A stretch of 34,231 bases of DNA from Beroe ovata. Its lineage: Eukaryota > Ctenophora > Nuda > Beroida > Beroidae. The notes under the pieces were generated by a model. It worked only from the letters and a program-made list of their open reading frames with translations, was not told the origin of the DNA and searched no databases. How positions within the stretch are numbered: position 1 is the first letter of the stretch; every line of letters begins with the position of its first letter. Shown one piece after another: positions 1-12,288 of this stretch. The translations under genes were made by a program, and so were the position numbers. The DNA is taken from NCBI GenBank assembly GCA_946803715.1, contig CAMPET010000023.1:53272-87502 (forward strand), written 5' to 3'.

Positions 1-1
1 T

Positions 2-46
<45 letters not shown>

Positions 47-50
47 TGTG
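1..50. repeat. (TG)n microsatellite
   Basis: Almost pure TG dinucleotide run with a few T or A interruptions at the left edge of the window. Confidence 0.95.
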
Positions 51-322
51 TATCAGAATGTTCGTATCAGAATGCGTGTGGATTGTTTGTGTGTTGGTAT
101 ATGGACAAAGCATCCGACAATATATCTCTATAATAATCACCACTACAACATGATGCATATGTAATCATTACATGCGTCTACATGTTATATTAGTCAAACG
201 TCCATTAAAACATGGGTTTCTCGAGCATTGAACAGCGATGTTGTGTAACTACAAATTAGTGACACTGGGGCACGCCGCCGCCATTAGTGAAGCCGCGTGC
301 TCTGTGAAGATTCCTGCTATAA

Positions 323-380
323 GCGTGTATGTTGAGCGTGTGTATGTTGAGCGTGTGTATGTTGAGCGTGTGTATGTTGA
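323..380. repeat. Four-copy minisatellite, 15-base unit
   Basis: The unit gcgtgtgtatgttga is repeated three times in full (336-380) after a 13-base first copy (323-335). It is pure at base level, which suggests recent slippage. No coding role is visible. Confidence 0.9.
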
Positions 381-719
381 ATAACGTGTACATTGTGGTA
401 AAGCGTATAGTGTACCGTATAAAAGTGCTCGAATAAAGTGTACAGAGTGTTCCATCATTGTGTGATGAATATCTATCCACCGTTAACGGTGAAACAGGAA
501 ATTGTATTGTTTTCTAATACTTGGTCTTCTACTACTACTACTAGAAAAACCGTAACGTACCTGTTTTTTAAACAGTTTAAATCGCAATTATCAAATAATT
601 CAATCCAATATAATTCAACGTCACTAATCTCACGTCTCAGTTGACAATGAGAAGCAATTTAATCTCGTTGAACCTCCTTTTCACTGACATGTTCACACAT
701 TCCATTGTAAGTGTGTGTG

Positions 720-1245
720 GTTGTCAATTTAGTGTCACATCTGTTGCGTTAACGCGTTATTTTAGCTAGTCAGGTGAGGTAACTTGTCATACCAGAAGTC
801 ATATTCGAGGCATGTAATTTGGTTTTGCAACATAATCACTCTTAGTAGTTCTTTCAGACACCGAATTGTAAATCACACGTCACTTCCTTCCGTGGAAATT
901 CACTGCACTATGAACGCAGTGCTGTACTCGCTTTAGCAGCGTGAACACACGTGTCACATACGCAAACACACACACACACACACACNGTTGTCAATTTAGT
1001 GTCACATCTGTTGCGTTAAAGCGTTATTATAGCTAGTCCGGTGGCCCGGTGCGGTAACTTGTCATACCAGAAGTCATATTCGAGGCATGTTATTTGGTTT
1101 TGAAACATAATCACTCTTAGTAGTTCTTTCAGACACCGAATTGTAAATCACACGTCACTCCCTTTCGTAGAAATTCACTGCACTATGAACGCAGTGCTGT
1201 CCTCGCTTTAGCAGCGTGAACACACGTGTCACATACGCAAACACA
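720..1245. repeat. Direct duplication of about 260 bases around an N (986)
   Basis: Positions 720-985 and 987-1245 are the same sequence with scattered substitutions and one small indel (the right copy has extra bases near 1044). The left copy runs into a CA microsatellite that stops at the N. Allele-level divergence and a break in a CA run suggest two haplotypes placed in series rather than a biological tandem repeat. Confidence 0.85.
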
Positions 1246-1545
1246 CACATGCACACACACACTCACACGAACACACGCGCAAACACACACACACACACAC
1301 ACATCTGCATATAGACTATATACGTGTGTATGTGTGCGTATTGGTCCCTTCATCTGTTTCAAATGAATTGAACGTGTTACTGAATATAAATGTAAGCGTA
1401 TGTGAGAGTGAAATGCGTGTGTGCGAAGGGGTCAAGATGTACAGTACCTTCTCTCATACACAATATGACATCCAAGGTAGGCGTGTACAATGTGTGTGTG
1501 TCACTAATTAATTAAACTCTTCACATATACACGTCATACATGTCA

Positions 1546-1547
<2 letters not shown>

Positions 1548-1582
<35 letters not shown>
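1548..1582. repeat. (CA)n microsatellite
   Basis: Uninterrupted CA dinucleotide run of about 17 units. Other CA-rich tracts lie at 967-985 and 1240-1305. Confidence 0.95.
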
Positions 1583-1584
<2 letters not shown>

Positions 1585-2805
1585 CTACACTTCTCTTGGT
1601 CTAAACATGTGGGGGTCAAATAATGGCAAGGAAATAATATGAATATTCCTAAAGCTGCCCGTTCTTTACAATTACACAGCGGAGCAGCATTGTGCTGGGG
1701 CTCACCAATAGTCATGACATTAGCCAATGGGCACCTGTGGGGCAAGATCTAGTCATTAGTAGTCATTGGTACAGGTCATCATGGTAATGACTCTATCCTA
1801 GGGTGTGACATTTCATAGTTGATATGTTCATTACCTACCCTGATTCTCGAGTTTGAAATGATTGAGGGACTTAACGCAGTTCTTTTACCTCAGAAGTAAT
1901 ATAGCGTTTTACCGCACAAATAGCGAAGTAAATCTTCATTAGTTCTGACGCATTCTGGATCATACAAAGTTATGTGCAATCAGCCACTTCTGGAAATGTT
2001 CCATGTTTACTAGCGCTCATATTATCCCCCTTATTTTTCGCACGTTTAGTTGTACCGCGCGACGACAATCCACTTATATCTGTAGCGCGATAGTTACGTA
2101 CCAACGTGCGCGGGAAGTCGCAGATTAGAACATTCCATGCTGATTGAATTGCGGCCAACATTCAATTGAAACAGTCCCTCTATACCTGAAATCATTCGAT
2201 TCAAGCCTTGCTGTACGGACTATGTCACTGAAACCTCGTAACCATAGGGACTTAAAGTTCTGCAAGTGCTACAGTCTTCCTTTCCTGCTTCTTATCACCT
2301 TCAATTCCACGCTAGATCGAAGACAGTGATACACGGTATTCCTGCAATCTTGAAGACGATTGACACACGTCACACAGCACATCATCATGATTGCCTGCCT
2401 TTTCATGTGATCATGCTTACGATTACTGATCAGTCTCCTTGAATACTCGACTACATGATAGTTAGATCCGAGACTGACTCCAAAACTATGATGAGTAGAC
2501 TTACGAACGATCGGGGAGAGTGAAAGCTGATCACAGGATTCAAATGATCGAGAATATACGACAAACTTGTATGATTATAATATGGACTATAAACTATTTG
2601 ACACAAGTGTGATGCGTGAGTTTCACTCTTTGTGTCAGCCCTGAGACTGACGTTATATCTGAGAAACGGGGGTCTGTCATTAAACCAAGTCCCCTGTTTA
2701 TACGACAGGCATCTGTCTGTGGGGCTGATGGTCCTTGAGTGCGGTCAACTCCTCTGGATAAGTCATTAGTCATACTACTCGAATGAACAATGCAATGAAC
2801 AGTAT

Positions 2806-2811
2806 TTTATT
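2806..2811 (-). terminator. Candidate polyadenylation signal for CWC22
   Basis: Reads AATAAA on the minus strand, about 380 bases beyond the CWC22 stop codon. It was chosen only for its hexamer and position. Confidence 0.4.
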
Positions 2812-3189
2812 TGTTAAGATCTTAAAAATGATTGAGATTATGAATACAAATTTGGTGTTGAAATATCGGAAAGACGGCTTTGGACAGCTGAGTGAATTTT
2901 GGAGAAGTGTCATTCCAACGAAGGTATTTATGAGAGCCACGAAATACGAAATTCGGACGTACGTGCGCGCGTACACGCGATAAAGTTATCAATGCGCCTT
3001 CCAAAAAAGATGTGGCAAAAACTTTTTGTCGCAACGTTGCGTCGTTGCATGATTTCCCGCCCACTGAACAATACCGTTTCATTCTAGAGATACATCCAGT
3101 CATCCAAGTCCTCAAAAATGCATCAATTGCTTAAAAAGGATGACTGTCAAGGCTGCTTTTCACACAGATATCTTAAAACAAAGAAACAC

Positions 3190-6100
3190 CTATCTTTTGT
3201 CTCTGTGTGATCTTTTGCTGGAGCTCTTAGCTGATTTCTCCTGGGAAACATCACGTGACCTTGGTTTCCTGTCTGAACTTTCTCGTTTTCTCTTTGAATC
3301 TCCCCTCTTCTCTTCACGCTGGCTTTTATCTCCACGACTTTTGTCACTTTTCTTGCTGCCTCTATTCCTTCTCGAGTCTCGAGATTGAGACCTGTTGTCG
3401 TCTGAACTATTTTCCTTCTCGCTCGAATCTTTCCTCCGTCTCACCTTGTCTGCAGCTTTCTTCTCCTCTCTCCTACTTTTCTGAGATTCGTTATCTCGCA
3501 CAGGAGAAGAGCCCCTTCTCTCCTCATCTCTCTTGTTAGAGTGCCGGTTGTCATCACCACTCCGTGGTTTTCGATCATCACGTCCTGTTGTCCTCTTCTC
3601 TGTCGATTTCTCATTGCTATCATCCCTACTTCTTCCTCTTTTACTGCCATCCCTACTTCTTCCTCTTTTACTGTCATCATTACTATCATCCCTACTTCTT
3701 CCTCTTTTACTGCCATCACGACTGTCATTCCTTCTCTTTTCTCCATTTCTGCCATCACGACTGTCACCCCTTCTCCTTTCATTTTTACTGTCATCATTAT
3801 TATTATCATCACTTCTCCTTTCTCTGTGACTGTCATCCCTCCTCTTTTCCCTATTCCCTCTTCCATCAGATTCCTGCCTTCTCCCAGAATCCCTACTTGA
3901 TGCTCTTCTCGAATCTTCCTGACGGGCTTTGGTATCATCCTGGCGGGGTTGTCTGTTTTGTGGCATCCTTGACGGGTGGACCCAATTCTCCTGTTGGTTC
4001 GGTTCCCTCTCATCATTTCCCGGTTTGGAGGGAGTTCTCGCAACTTGTGGTGGTTGCTTCTCTGTCTCTTCGCCCGATGACGAATCTGAAATTATGAAGC
4101 ATATGCATCATCAGAACTCGACTGATTTCAAAGTTCACATTGGATTAGAGGGTTTGTGTTTGTGTCATTGCCGGCCATTATAATCAAAAATTGTTGCAAA
4201 GCCATAGTCTCGATACTAACGAAGAATACCTGAAGACGACGAAGATGAGCTGGATGATGAACTGCTACTCTCACTACTCGAGTCATCGTCTCCCACTTGG
4301 AGGAGTGTGGGGGCTGGGGGAGGGGCAGTCTTCAGCCACTCCCTCAAATCTACAGTCAGGTACCCCAGACCGATAGCAGTGAAGTAGTTGATGGCGAACC
4401 TGGAAAATGAGACTGTAAGGACGATGTCAATTTACCATTGTAAATGAAAAGTCGGAAATTGAGGAAGAGTTCTCGGTGTCGTGAGAAGTAGTCCTCATAG
4501 GATCGCTTTTCCTCAAAGTTAAAAGGAGGAAGAAATAGTTCATGATAAGGGGGGGCACATGCCTGGTATTCCTAGGGTCATCTCTAGGGAATAGACCCTC
4601 GAAACAGACTTGTAGAGTTTTATCCGCAAACCGAGCAGTCAACTTCTTCTCCCCCATCTGGCTGGCTATCTCTTGTAGCATGATCTTTATGAACACACGA
4701 CTGAGAGGTAACAGAGAGTAAAAATGACGCTTTGAGTGTCCCAAAAATAACCCCCCAACTACACTTCTGAACCAAGGTGTGATTTATGTTTTGTTCTGTG
4801 TGCTAGACTAATCAATAAACAAGATACACATCCATCTTGACTCTTGTGAGTGACCACTGACCACTGACCAGTGATTGATCCGTCAGTGATGCGTACCTTG
4901 ACGAAGTGGTGTCAGTTTCCGTAAGTCTGATGATAGAGAAAACAGTCCAAGGCAGTGCGTCAGTATACAGCATGTGAGCGTAACAGCACGCTATGTTCCG
5001 CAACTTATTCGTCTCGAATCGGTGAATTGTCTCGAAATTCTCCTGGAATGTCTCCACGAATATGGGGATGTATTCCCGCTTCAGTCGACAGTAACGTTCC
5101 CCAATCATCCTGATGAGAAAAAAAGGTCACATGTTCAATATAATATGTTTTTAAGTTCGATCGCGAAATTTCCTGAGTAACTCCCAAAAGCCCGAGACAA
5201 TTCTCAGCATCGGGTTCAAACCATAAACGATCTACAAACATACCCATAGAACTTCTTGTAGCTCCTCTCTTGAGAACAACACTCGATGATAAGCTTGACA
5301 AGGACAGGCTCCTGGTTAGGCTTGAGCAGCAACTTGGACAACTTGTGGATACACTCTTCAAACCCAAGAGAGCTCTGAGAACATGTGCGTTGGTTGTGAG
5401 AAAACGACTTACGGGTACTCGCAACAGTCATCATAAGATGACAACATGTCCACATCATAAAATGTCCATAACATGTCTCGCAAATAAAGCAGGCGGTGAG
5501 CAATGACAACCCACCTGGATGGTGAGATAGATGGTTCGTCTGAGCGCTTGCATGTTTGTCCCCGTTTTGTCCACAATTTCCGTCCCCTCAGCCTGCTCCT
5601 CCTCACTGGACTCGTCCCCCTCTTCCTCGTCCTCTTCCTCGCCTTCGGACGAGTCGGAACCGAGAATCTCTTTCCTGCAAAATCACAAGATTTGCACCTA
5701 AATAACATAATATGATCCGAGAAAGAGAGTTGAATGACATAAAAATGGAATTGACATAAAAAATAGAATTGTTCTTACTTGATGAGCAGGTATTTGGCGC
5801 AGCTCTCCTCATAATTTGGATCAAACTTGAAAACATTGAGAATCTCGTGTCCCTTGACCTTATCATCCAACTGTTTGAGATGTGTTATCTGATCTTCCTC
5901 TTCCACCAGCTCTAAACCCGGCGCAAAAGTCGGGTGATCCTTGAACTTGTCCTTTCGTACCGCAAACATGACCTCGATCATGTACTTGATCCTCATTTCG
6001 AGATCTCCTTCCTGCAACAAACTCCGCAACCGATCGAAAACCCCGTGCATGGCTCGCGGCGAGAGCTCGTCCAACTTTCCGCCAACCTCCTTTAGCAGAG

Positions 6101-9100
6101 CTATGGAAATCTCAACACTGTCCGCAGTCGCTTTCTCGAGAAGCAAGGATAGAATTTCCAGGACAAGAATCTCGTTAACGACCTGCTGGTTAACGAGATG
6201 ACCGAAAAACATGACAGTACTGAGACACACGGCTTTCTGATTCCGGAGGTAGCTCCTCTTGAATTGTAGGATGAGACGATCTAGGAGCAGATCACCAATA
6301 TCTGGAAATTTCGTGTTGATCACGGCTACAACTGCTGCGTATACGTTAGTAAAGGGCGTGGCTTGTGATTGTGCTGTCATGATGCTCCTGATGAAAAGTC
6401 CTTTGCCTCGGACTAAATCCTCGCTGAACAACTCTATGACGAGCTCCTTGATGTTGTCAATGTTCACCTTGGGGAAATGGTTGTGAGAAACGTGGAATTA
6501 CAAAATTTCAGTTACCTACTCTCAGGGGATAAATTCGCTATCAGCAAGATTTAATCTACGTCCACAAAACTCGGTTATCTGTAACAAACCTTGTTCACAA
6601 GACCGTTTAGACTCTTTTTCAGTGCTTCCCACGTGAGTCTCTGGTACGGTTCAGATGACTTGTCAGTGATGCTGGCTTGTAGTGCTCGGAGTTTGTGAGG
6701 TGGCATATACGCGCCACCGGAACGAAGAGCCAGTGGATTCTCCTCTGAAAAATATACAGTCGAGTAAATTCCAAAAACCGCACAAAATCTATCAATTTAT
6801 ACTTCGTATCGTGAAAAGATGAGTTTCTTTTTCTGATGCGAAACTTGTGACCATGATACCTGGCTTGGGTTTCCTGGGCAACATCTCATCTTTCTTATTC
6901 TCCTCTTTATTTTCAGCATCTCCCTTCTTAGTACCATCCCCCCTCGCTTCATCCCTCCTCCTGTCCCCTCTCCTCTCGTCCCGGTCTCTTCTCGAGCGGT
7001 ATCGGTGTTGTGGACCATCTCTCCTCCTATCATAGCGCCTATCACGTGACCTATCTCTTCTTTCTCTGCTTCTCCTACCCTCCCCTCTCCTCTCTCCCCC
7101 TCTACGATCTCTACTCCTCTCCCTACTCCTCTCTCTTCCCCTCTCCCTCCCCCGATCTCTACTGCGATCCCTCCCTCTACTCCTATCTCTACTCTTCTCT
7201 CTACTATCCTCCTTCCTTCCCAATCTATCATGAACAGGAGCTCTGTTCTCATCATCCTCCTTCTCTCCTCCCTCATCAACCTGCTCCTTCATAAACCATT
7301 CCGCCGTATCTCCCTCGTTCGTAACTCGTGTTTCCTTATACTCCGCAGTGTCACCACCACCACCGTCCTCGCCATCTTTCATCGTCACTACATGATCTTC
7401 AGCTATTCGTGATTCTTGGTATTCTGGTAAACCCTCGACCACACGCTCAGGAGATCTGATTATCATGATTGAGATTACAATGAGGAATTAATTTTTCGCA
7501 TGATTCAATTTTATTAACATTCCGAGGCAATTCCATCACGCGAGGAAAGAAATGAAGACGGTAGATGGACAAATACCTTTCTGTTTCCTGATCCACCCTA
7601 TTTTCAGCGTATCCACCCAGCCGATCCACCTCTGGGGTCAGTGATCGACTCTTCCCGCGGGCTGCGGGCGAGCGGGATCCACTCTTATTCGAACCGTCCC
7701 GGTCCATTTTGGGAGTGGCTGATCGACTTCTCCTGGCATCTGGACTGTACACAGGTGTCCTAGAAAGGGAGTCAGTGATGGATACAAGTCGCACATTATA
7801 TTCACTGTATCATGCGAGTGTGTATAATTCACGAGTACACTCCCTTGCACCGCACGACACATACAATAATTGTGTACTACACTAGGAAGTACACTCACAC
7901 TACAAACACACTACCACTACTACTGGTAACGAATAATATAACGCAACACAGAGGTCACGGCGTGTGGGTTGTCAGGTGGCCGCGAACACTTCCCCTGATC
8001 ACAGAACAGCAACCTTACCGGAGCTGATCAATTAACGGGCTTGATAAACCACAAAACACAGGGGAAGTACGACATACTTCTCTCCGCCACTCGCCGAGTC
8101 GCGCTGCCGCTGCTGCTTGCGCCGCTTCGTCGCCACTTGCTCGTCTAGACGTGTGTGATGAGAGTCGTGTGAATTGACAGTAAATTGAGACCAGATAGCG
8201 TGTAAAGTACTGCAGTGCGACACGTAGGTTATAACATGAAGATACCTACTGTAACACAGTTTACATGATGTATATCTACATGATGTATACTCAATGTACA
8301 ATGCACAGTTGTGCAATGTACAGTGTATAATATGTACTGTTGTGTACAATGTACAATGTAAACAAAATACTAGAGTATACGTAATAATACCATGTGTTGA
8401 AGACGCACCTGACTGCTGCCGTCCTGCCATTCGCTTTCTCGCAAACCATGCCATATCATCATCCGTAGGTAGAATTTTCACTGTATCCTCGTCACTGTAA
8501 AGTGAGATACAATTATCACATACCGATACAATTATCGGGTACATTGATGTATTGATGTAATCTCATTATATTGATAGTGAAGCGTAGGAAATGCAAGAAT
8601 GTATGTCGAAAAATCACGCCTCACGGCTTGATCTATGATACCTCTCGTTAGCCTCCTCTCTGCCATGAGAGGGACCTGCCGACTGATCACGTGACTCCAC
8701 GACAAGTGTTTTCCGAGGCGAGGTTTCCGCCACTGCCGGAGATTCACGTCCCTCGCCGGACCGAGGCGAATACTCCGGTGTTTCCGCATCTCCACTCGGA
8801 GTTTTCCGTCTCTGTTCCGGATGTATCTCAGGAGTTTTACCGCCGCTGCCGCCACTTCCCTCATCGCCGCTTACCGGTGTATCATGCCGAGACCTTGATA
8901 TTACCGGTGTTGCACCCCGGTCTCTACTGCCATGATCACTGTAAGGGGTGTCATGTCGAGAGGAGATATCCGGTGTTTTGTTGTCTTCCTCTCCCTCGGG
9001 GGTGTCGTTCTTGTGACCCGTGGAATAATCAGGCGTTTTGCCGCCAGATCGCTTATCAGGGCTGTCTCTCTTATCAGGAGTTAGTCTTCCTTTCGGAGAG

Positions 9101-9363
9101 TCACTCGAACTACTCTTCCTCGCCGAGTCCTTCTTCTTCCCACGTTCAGCACTACTTTCACTACTGGAAGAGGAAGATTCACGCTTCTGATGATGTCTTT
9201 TGGGAATCGTCTTCTTTGTTTTCGTCTTCTCCTCTGGAGAACTGTCTGACGAACTACTGCTACCACTACTGCTGCTGGATGATGATTTGCTCGCCGGACG
9301 ACGACGGCCACGTGATTTCTTGGCCGGTTCCTGTTCGGAAGACGAAGAGCTGTCACGAGACAT
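3190..9363 (-). CDS. CWC22: Pre-mRNA-splicing factor CWC22 (nucampholin), 13 coding exons
   Basis: Spliceosomal scaffold; in characterised animals CWC22 binds eIF4A3 and helps deposit the exon-junction complex. Coding exons on the minus strand: 9363-8618, 8494-8409, 8144-8078, 7759-7577, 7455-6803, 6744-6590, 6467-5779, 5674-5515, 5374-5244, 5109-4897, 4700-4563, 4399-4230, 4085-3190. They total 4287 bases (1428 aa), with reading phase preserved at every junction. The MIF4G domain lies at about residues 610-815, with GGAYMPP and [16 protein letters not shown] before it and [17 protein letters not shown] at its end. An acidic linker follows. The MA3 domain lies at about 902-1018 ([26 protein letters not shown]), followed by [14 protein letters not shown]. 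Both ends are long SR/RD-rich tails. The N-terminal tail (exons 1-5, many TP motifs) makes the protein far longer than the roughly 900-residue human one. The intron between 4563 and 4399 starts with GC. The exon 1 donor (GCGTGATT) is weak and was chosen by phase. Confidence 0.93.
3621..3720 (-). repeat. In-frame tandem repeat in the RS/RD tail of CWC22
   Basis: Imperfect units of about 27 bases encode repeated SKRGRSRD-type segments in the last CWC22 exon. The repeat keeps the frame, so the tail length may vary between alleles. Confidence 0.7.
4400..4562 (-). other. GC-AG intron of CWC22
   Basis: To join NTR to FAINYF, as in CWC22 of other animals, the exon must end in CAG just before GCATGT on the minus strand. 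The acceptor is a normal TTTTCCAG. A GT donor nearby would add residues or break the frame. All other introns traced here begin with GT. Confidence 0.75.
8255..8365. repeat. TGTA-rich direct and inverted repeats inside a CWC22 intron
   Basis: Two copies of tacatgatgtata (about 8261 and 8276) are followed by several tgtacaatgtac-type units and an inverted pair around gcacagttgtgc. They lie in the intron 8145-8408. No function can be assigned. Confidence 0.6.
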
Positions 9364-9935
9364 GGGATCTAGAGAAGTAGAGAGGTGAATATTTGTGAGT
9401 TACAGAGTTAGAAGAAATAGTTGAACTTAGCGTTTTCAATCTAATCTGTCAATCTGTCGTAGGAATACGCGTAACAAAATATAGAATAGGTAACAAACGA
9501 AAATAAAACAACAAGATCCGACCTTAACTACTAATACCTGATTATTAGCGATGATTATGTTAGTAGAATATGCAAAATAAATGCAAAATTATTTAAAATA
9601 GCTGTAAAGCTTGGTTAATCAAAGTCTCCTAAGCATTTAAAATATGAAAGAGAAAAGAAATTGAAATGCCTACTGCATGAAAATCACGCTTTGATTCAAA
9701 ACCAATATAATTTAACATCGAAACGTCAAGAATTAACCATTCTCAAATTGTCTCAAAAACAACCAAAAACAAGTAAGCAAGTAGCCGATATAACCTACGG
9801 CAAGATTAGAAATAAAATACTATCCCGTTGAAACCATTATTCCCCACCAAAAGTTCCCACAAAAGTTCCCTAAGACATTCCCCCGCAACTTCCCCTGACA
9901 TCAACTCCCCCTTGCATCAACTCTCCCCGCCTTAA
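9364..9935. other. Intergenic: 5' side of CWC22 and 3' side of SLC35B4
   Basis: AT-rich, with no coding signal. On the minus strand a pyrimidine run ending in TAG lies five bases before the CWC22 start codon; it looks like a splice acceptor (5' UTR intron or trans-splice site). I found no AATAAA or ATTAAA on the minus strand for SLC35B4. Confidence 0.5.
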
Positions 9936-10963
9936 TCACTCGATGCCCGGTATCTTAATCAGCTCAGAATATAGCGCCGTGCCCACAAACACCAGAGTTG
10001 CAGCAATCCAGTGTTGCATAGTAAACACATTACCAAACAGCACAATCGACAAGACGAGGCTGAGGAATTTCCTTACTGTGGTAACCAGGGTAACGGCGAG
10101 AGATGTCCACTCAGAGAGGAGAAAGTACACAGAGTGCACGCATACGTTCTGCATGGCAATGTTCAGGACGCAGTAAACCCAAAGACTAGGAATACCAACT
10201 ATAGTGGTGGGGCAGTTGGTGAATTCGACCATTGAGTCGACGATACTTTGGTATTTTGGCAGGAATCCAACTAAACCGAGAAGGTTGCTATAGAACAACG
10301 CTTCTCCTGGGTACTTGCCGAATGTCGAGAACAACTTTTCCTGAAACACACCGGTTGTTGCTGAACCAAACAACCCGTAGAGCAACATGCACATCCCAAT
10401 CAGCCATCGCGTGATGTCCCGTTTGGAATCATCATGACTCTTGATACGAGCTGTAGCAATCGTGGACAGCAAAACTCCAAGAGTAACAGTGGCCACGCTG
10501 ATATACTTGGTGATGGTGTATTTCCTCCTGAATGCTATGATTGACACGATTAGGTTGGCAACCAGAGACCCGGACCGGATAACGACCATTGTGGGCATGT
10601 CCACATCAAAACTCAGCGCCATATTGTTACACAGGTTAGTTGTGAAGAAAAGTCCAGCTATCACAAAGTAGTTCTTCACAGGAATCTTGTTGTTGGTGAT
10701 AAACTCGGGGTGCCAGATGAAACCTTGTAACACGATGAATATGTAACCTGAAACGAAGGACAACGTTATGCGATCCTATTATAATAGAGACTTATTGGAG
10801 TGACTCACCATGGAAACGAGTATGAAGATTCACCTGAGAGTGTCACCAAGACGGTACAGTCCGGTGACTCTTTCACCATCTTCTCCAGAAGTATGACATT
10901 CATACAACAGCAGAAGAATACAAGGAACAGCGCGACCAGCGGTCTTGCTTTCACACCAGTCAT
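9936..10963 (-). CDS. SLC35B4: SLC35B4-like nucleotide-sugar transporter (UDP-xylose / UDP-GlcNAc)
   Basis: Golgi/ER antiporter of the YEA4/SLC35B4 branch, which imports UDP-xylose and UDP-N-acetylglucosamine for glycan synthesis. Two exons, 10963-10834 and 10747-9936, are joined in phase 1 (43 codons plus one base, then GT TAC) across an 86-base intron. They give 313 aa, against about 331 in human. Family marks in order: CCCMNVILLEKM in TM1, VIRSGSLVANLIVSI, a GVFQEKLFSTFGKYPGEALFY block, and SEWTSLAVTLVTTVRKFLSL near the C-terminus, where the family has TxxxSLTVTLVVTLRKFxSL. About ten membrane spans are expected. The start codon follows a pyrimidine-rich tract ending in TAG (11 bases upstream). 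Substrate choice cannot be read from sequence alone. Confidence 0.92.
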
Positions 10964-11283
10964 ATCCTAGCTTCCTAGAGAGAGGGAGACATTCCAAGTG
11001 AGATGGTGTTATGTTAATCCAAAACGATTTACCGAGTACAAATATGTATCAAATCTTATATTAAGAAGCACTCTATGCGCGATTTGTCTTATCAAAGTGT
11101 AAAGGTTATGAATGTGTGGGCACCTGTGTTCTACTAAACACAAAGAACTGTGTACGATAATTTGTTATCATTCATCATCTCAATCTTCTTAAATTCAAAA
11201 ATAAATATAATCAAACAATACGACCTTCCAGAGGTGCAGATTGATCCATAGGTGCACCTTCATCAAACCTATCAGCTCCGTCG
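10964..11283. other. Short intergenic spacer between ADAL and SLC35B4
   Basis: About 320 bases, AT-rich. It holds the 3' end of ADAL and the 5' region of SLC35B4, both on the minus strand. The gap is larger than the few-dozen-base gaps typical of animal operons, so co-transcription is not supported. No clear polyadenylation hexamer was found. Confidence 0.4.
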
Positions 11284-12288
11284 TCATTCGCAATTTATAC
11301 TGAAGCCCAAGGCAGAGTTTAAAATGATTCTCAATTTATCTTTAGCCTCGTCATCAAAAATCCATCTCACAGCATTGAGATTCATCGATAACAGATCATT
11401 TGTTGTCAGAGAGAATGTTCTAGCCGCCATGAGATACTCCTTTGTCAAAGACGTATCGAATGTTCCAGAATCATCAGTACACAGTATGACAGGGTGCTTC
11501 AAATCCAACCATTTCTTAAAATGATGATTCTCAGGTTTATCCACAGACTTGCAAATCAAATTGGAAGTGATGCAGCATTCAATGATAAGCTCCCTCTCCC
11601 TTACAAGCAAACCATCATCACTCTCTGTATCAATAAGTGTAGCATGGCCCAGCCTATCTGGTGATATATCTCTGATAACATCCGATGTCTGGTCACAAGT
11701 CGCTTGATCCTCAGCTATGTGACAAGCTATCCTCAAACCTGCTGCTCTGCACACTTGTAGCACTTGCATGGTGTTCTTCTTGGTAGTTGAGAAGAAATTT
11801 CCACACAAATCGACACCGACAACTATGGGAGATGACTTGGAGTATTTGATGGCAAGATCAGCATTTTCCATCATCTCTGACAGAGACTTGGACTGATCTA
11901 TGCTGATGAGGTACCTGACAATCATTTCTCCAGAGTACTCAGCCATGACATTGATTATAGTATCTACATACTGAGTCTTGGTCATGTGATCGGAACTCTT
12001 AGGGCTTGATCTCAGCTCTAGATAGACAACTCCGTCGTCTTCAAAGTCTCTCAACACTCTCTCGAGAGCGAGTCTGAGATTTCCCGGCGTGCATGTAATC
12101 TGAGAGATTTTGCTCATGAAGTCAAAGTAGTGTGAGGGAGGGGAGTTGGGGGGCGGAAGTTGTGGTAGCTGTGATGGGTCCTCAACTAAGTCTGTGAGAT
12201 GGGATAGTCTTACACAGCCATTCAAATGAGCATGGAGTTCGACTTTAGGCAGGGCACGCAGCTCTTCCAATGTCGGTAGACTCGTCAT
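11284..12288 (-). CDS. ADAL: Adenosine-deaminase-like protein (N6-methyl-AMP deaminase family), intronless
   Basis: 334 aa in one exon, close to the roughly 355 of human ADAL. The family hydrolyses N6-substituted AMP to IMP and acts in cytosolic purine nucleotide clean-up. Zinc and catalytic residues of the adenosine-deaminase TIM barrel are visible: H19 and H21 in VELHAHLNG, H190 and E193 in CHIAED, H215 in DRLGHATL, and D272/D273 in CTDDSG. LELRSSP (about 90-96) and CITSN (239-243) are also typical of the ADAL branch rather than classical ADA. The start at 12288 is supported by the usual short N-terminus before LPKVELHAHLNG. Nothing looks broken. The absence of introns contrasts with neighbouring CWC22 and could reflect an old retrocopy or intron loss. 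Confidence 0.93.
   Translation of the reverse strand: MTSLPTLEELRALPKVELHAHLNGCVRLSHLTDLVEDPSQLPQLPPPNSPPSHYFDFMSKISQITCTPGNLRLALERVLRDFEDDGVVYLELRSSPKSSDHMTKTQYVDTIINVMAEYSGEMIVRYLISIDQSKSLSEMMENADLAIKYSKSSPIVVGVDLCGNFFSTTKKNTMQVLQVCRAAGLRIACHIAEDQATCDQTSDVIRDISPDRLGHATLIDTESDDGLLVRERELIIECCITSNLICKSVDKPENHHFKKWLDLKHPVILCTDDSGTFDTSLTKEYLMAARTFSLTTNDLLSMNLNAVRWIFDDEAKDKLRIILNSALGFSINCE

Larger units (their letters stand above)
1..2800. other. Stretch with no recognisable gene
   Basis: I see no coding exon chain on either strand. Short open frames at 249-644 and 1326-1745 lie in repeats or TG/CA tracts and have no splice context. The stretch holds microsatellites, a 15-base tandem repeat, an allele-like duplication around an N, and, at its right end, the probable 3' untranslated region of the minus-strand CWC22 gene. 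Confidence 0.6.

Noticed and set aside
323-380. Possible CRISPR-like array
   Set aside because: Four contiguous 15-base units without spacers in an animal sequence are a minisatellite.
1521-1745. Minus-strand 74-codon frame containing a CV dipeptide run
   Set aside because: The run is a translated CA microsatellite; the rest has no domain or splice context.
3255-4097. Several long plus-strand frames rich in Ser, Leu and Phe over the last CWC22 exon, and similar ones at 6847-7294 and 8691-9380
   Set aside because: They are reverse-strand readings of the RS/RD-rich coding exons of CWC22, whose low complexity keeps other frames open.
8618-8624. Better-looking GTGAGG donor six bases inside CWC22 exon 1
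   Set aside because: It gives a frame that hits a stop in the next exon; the GTGATT donor keeps the phase.
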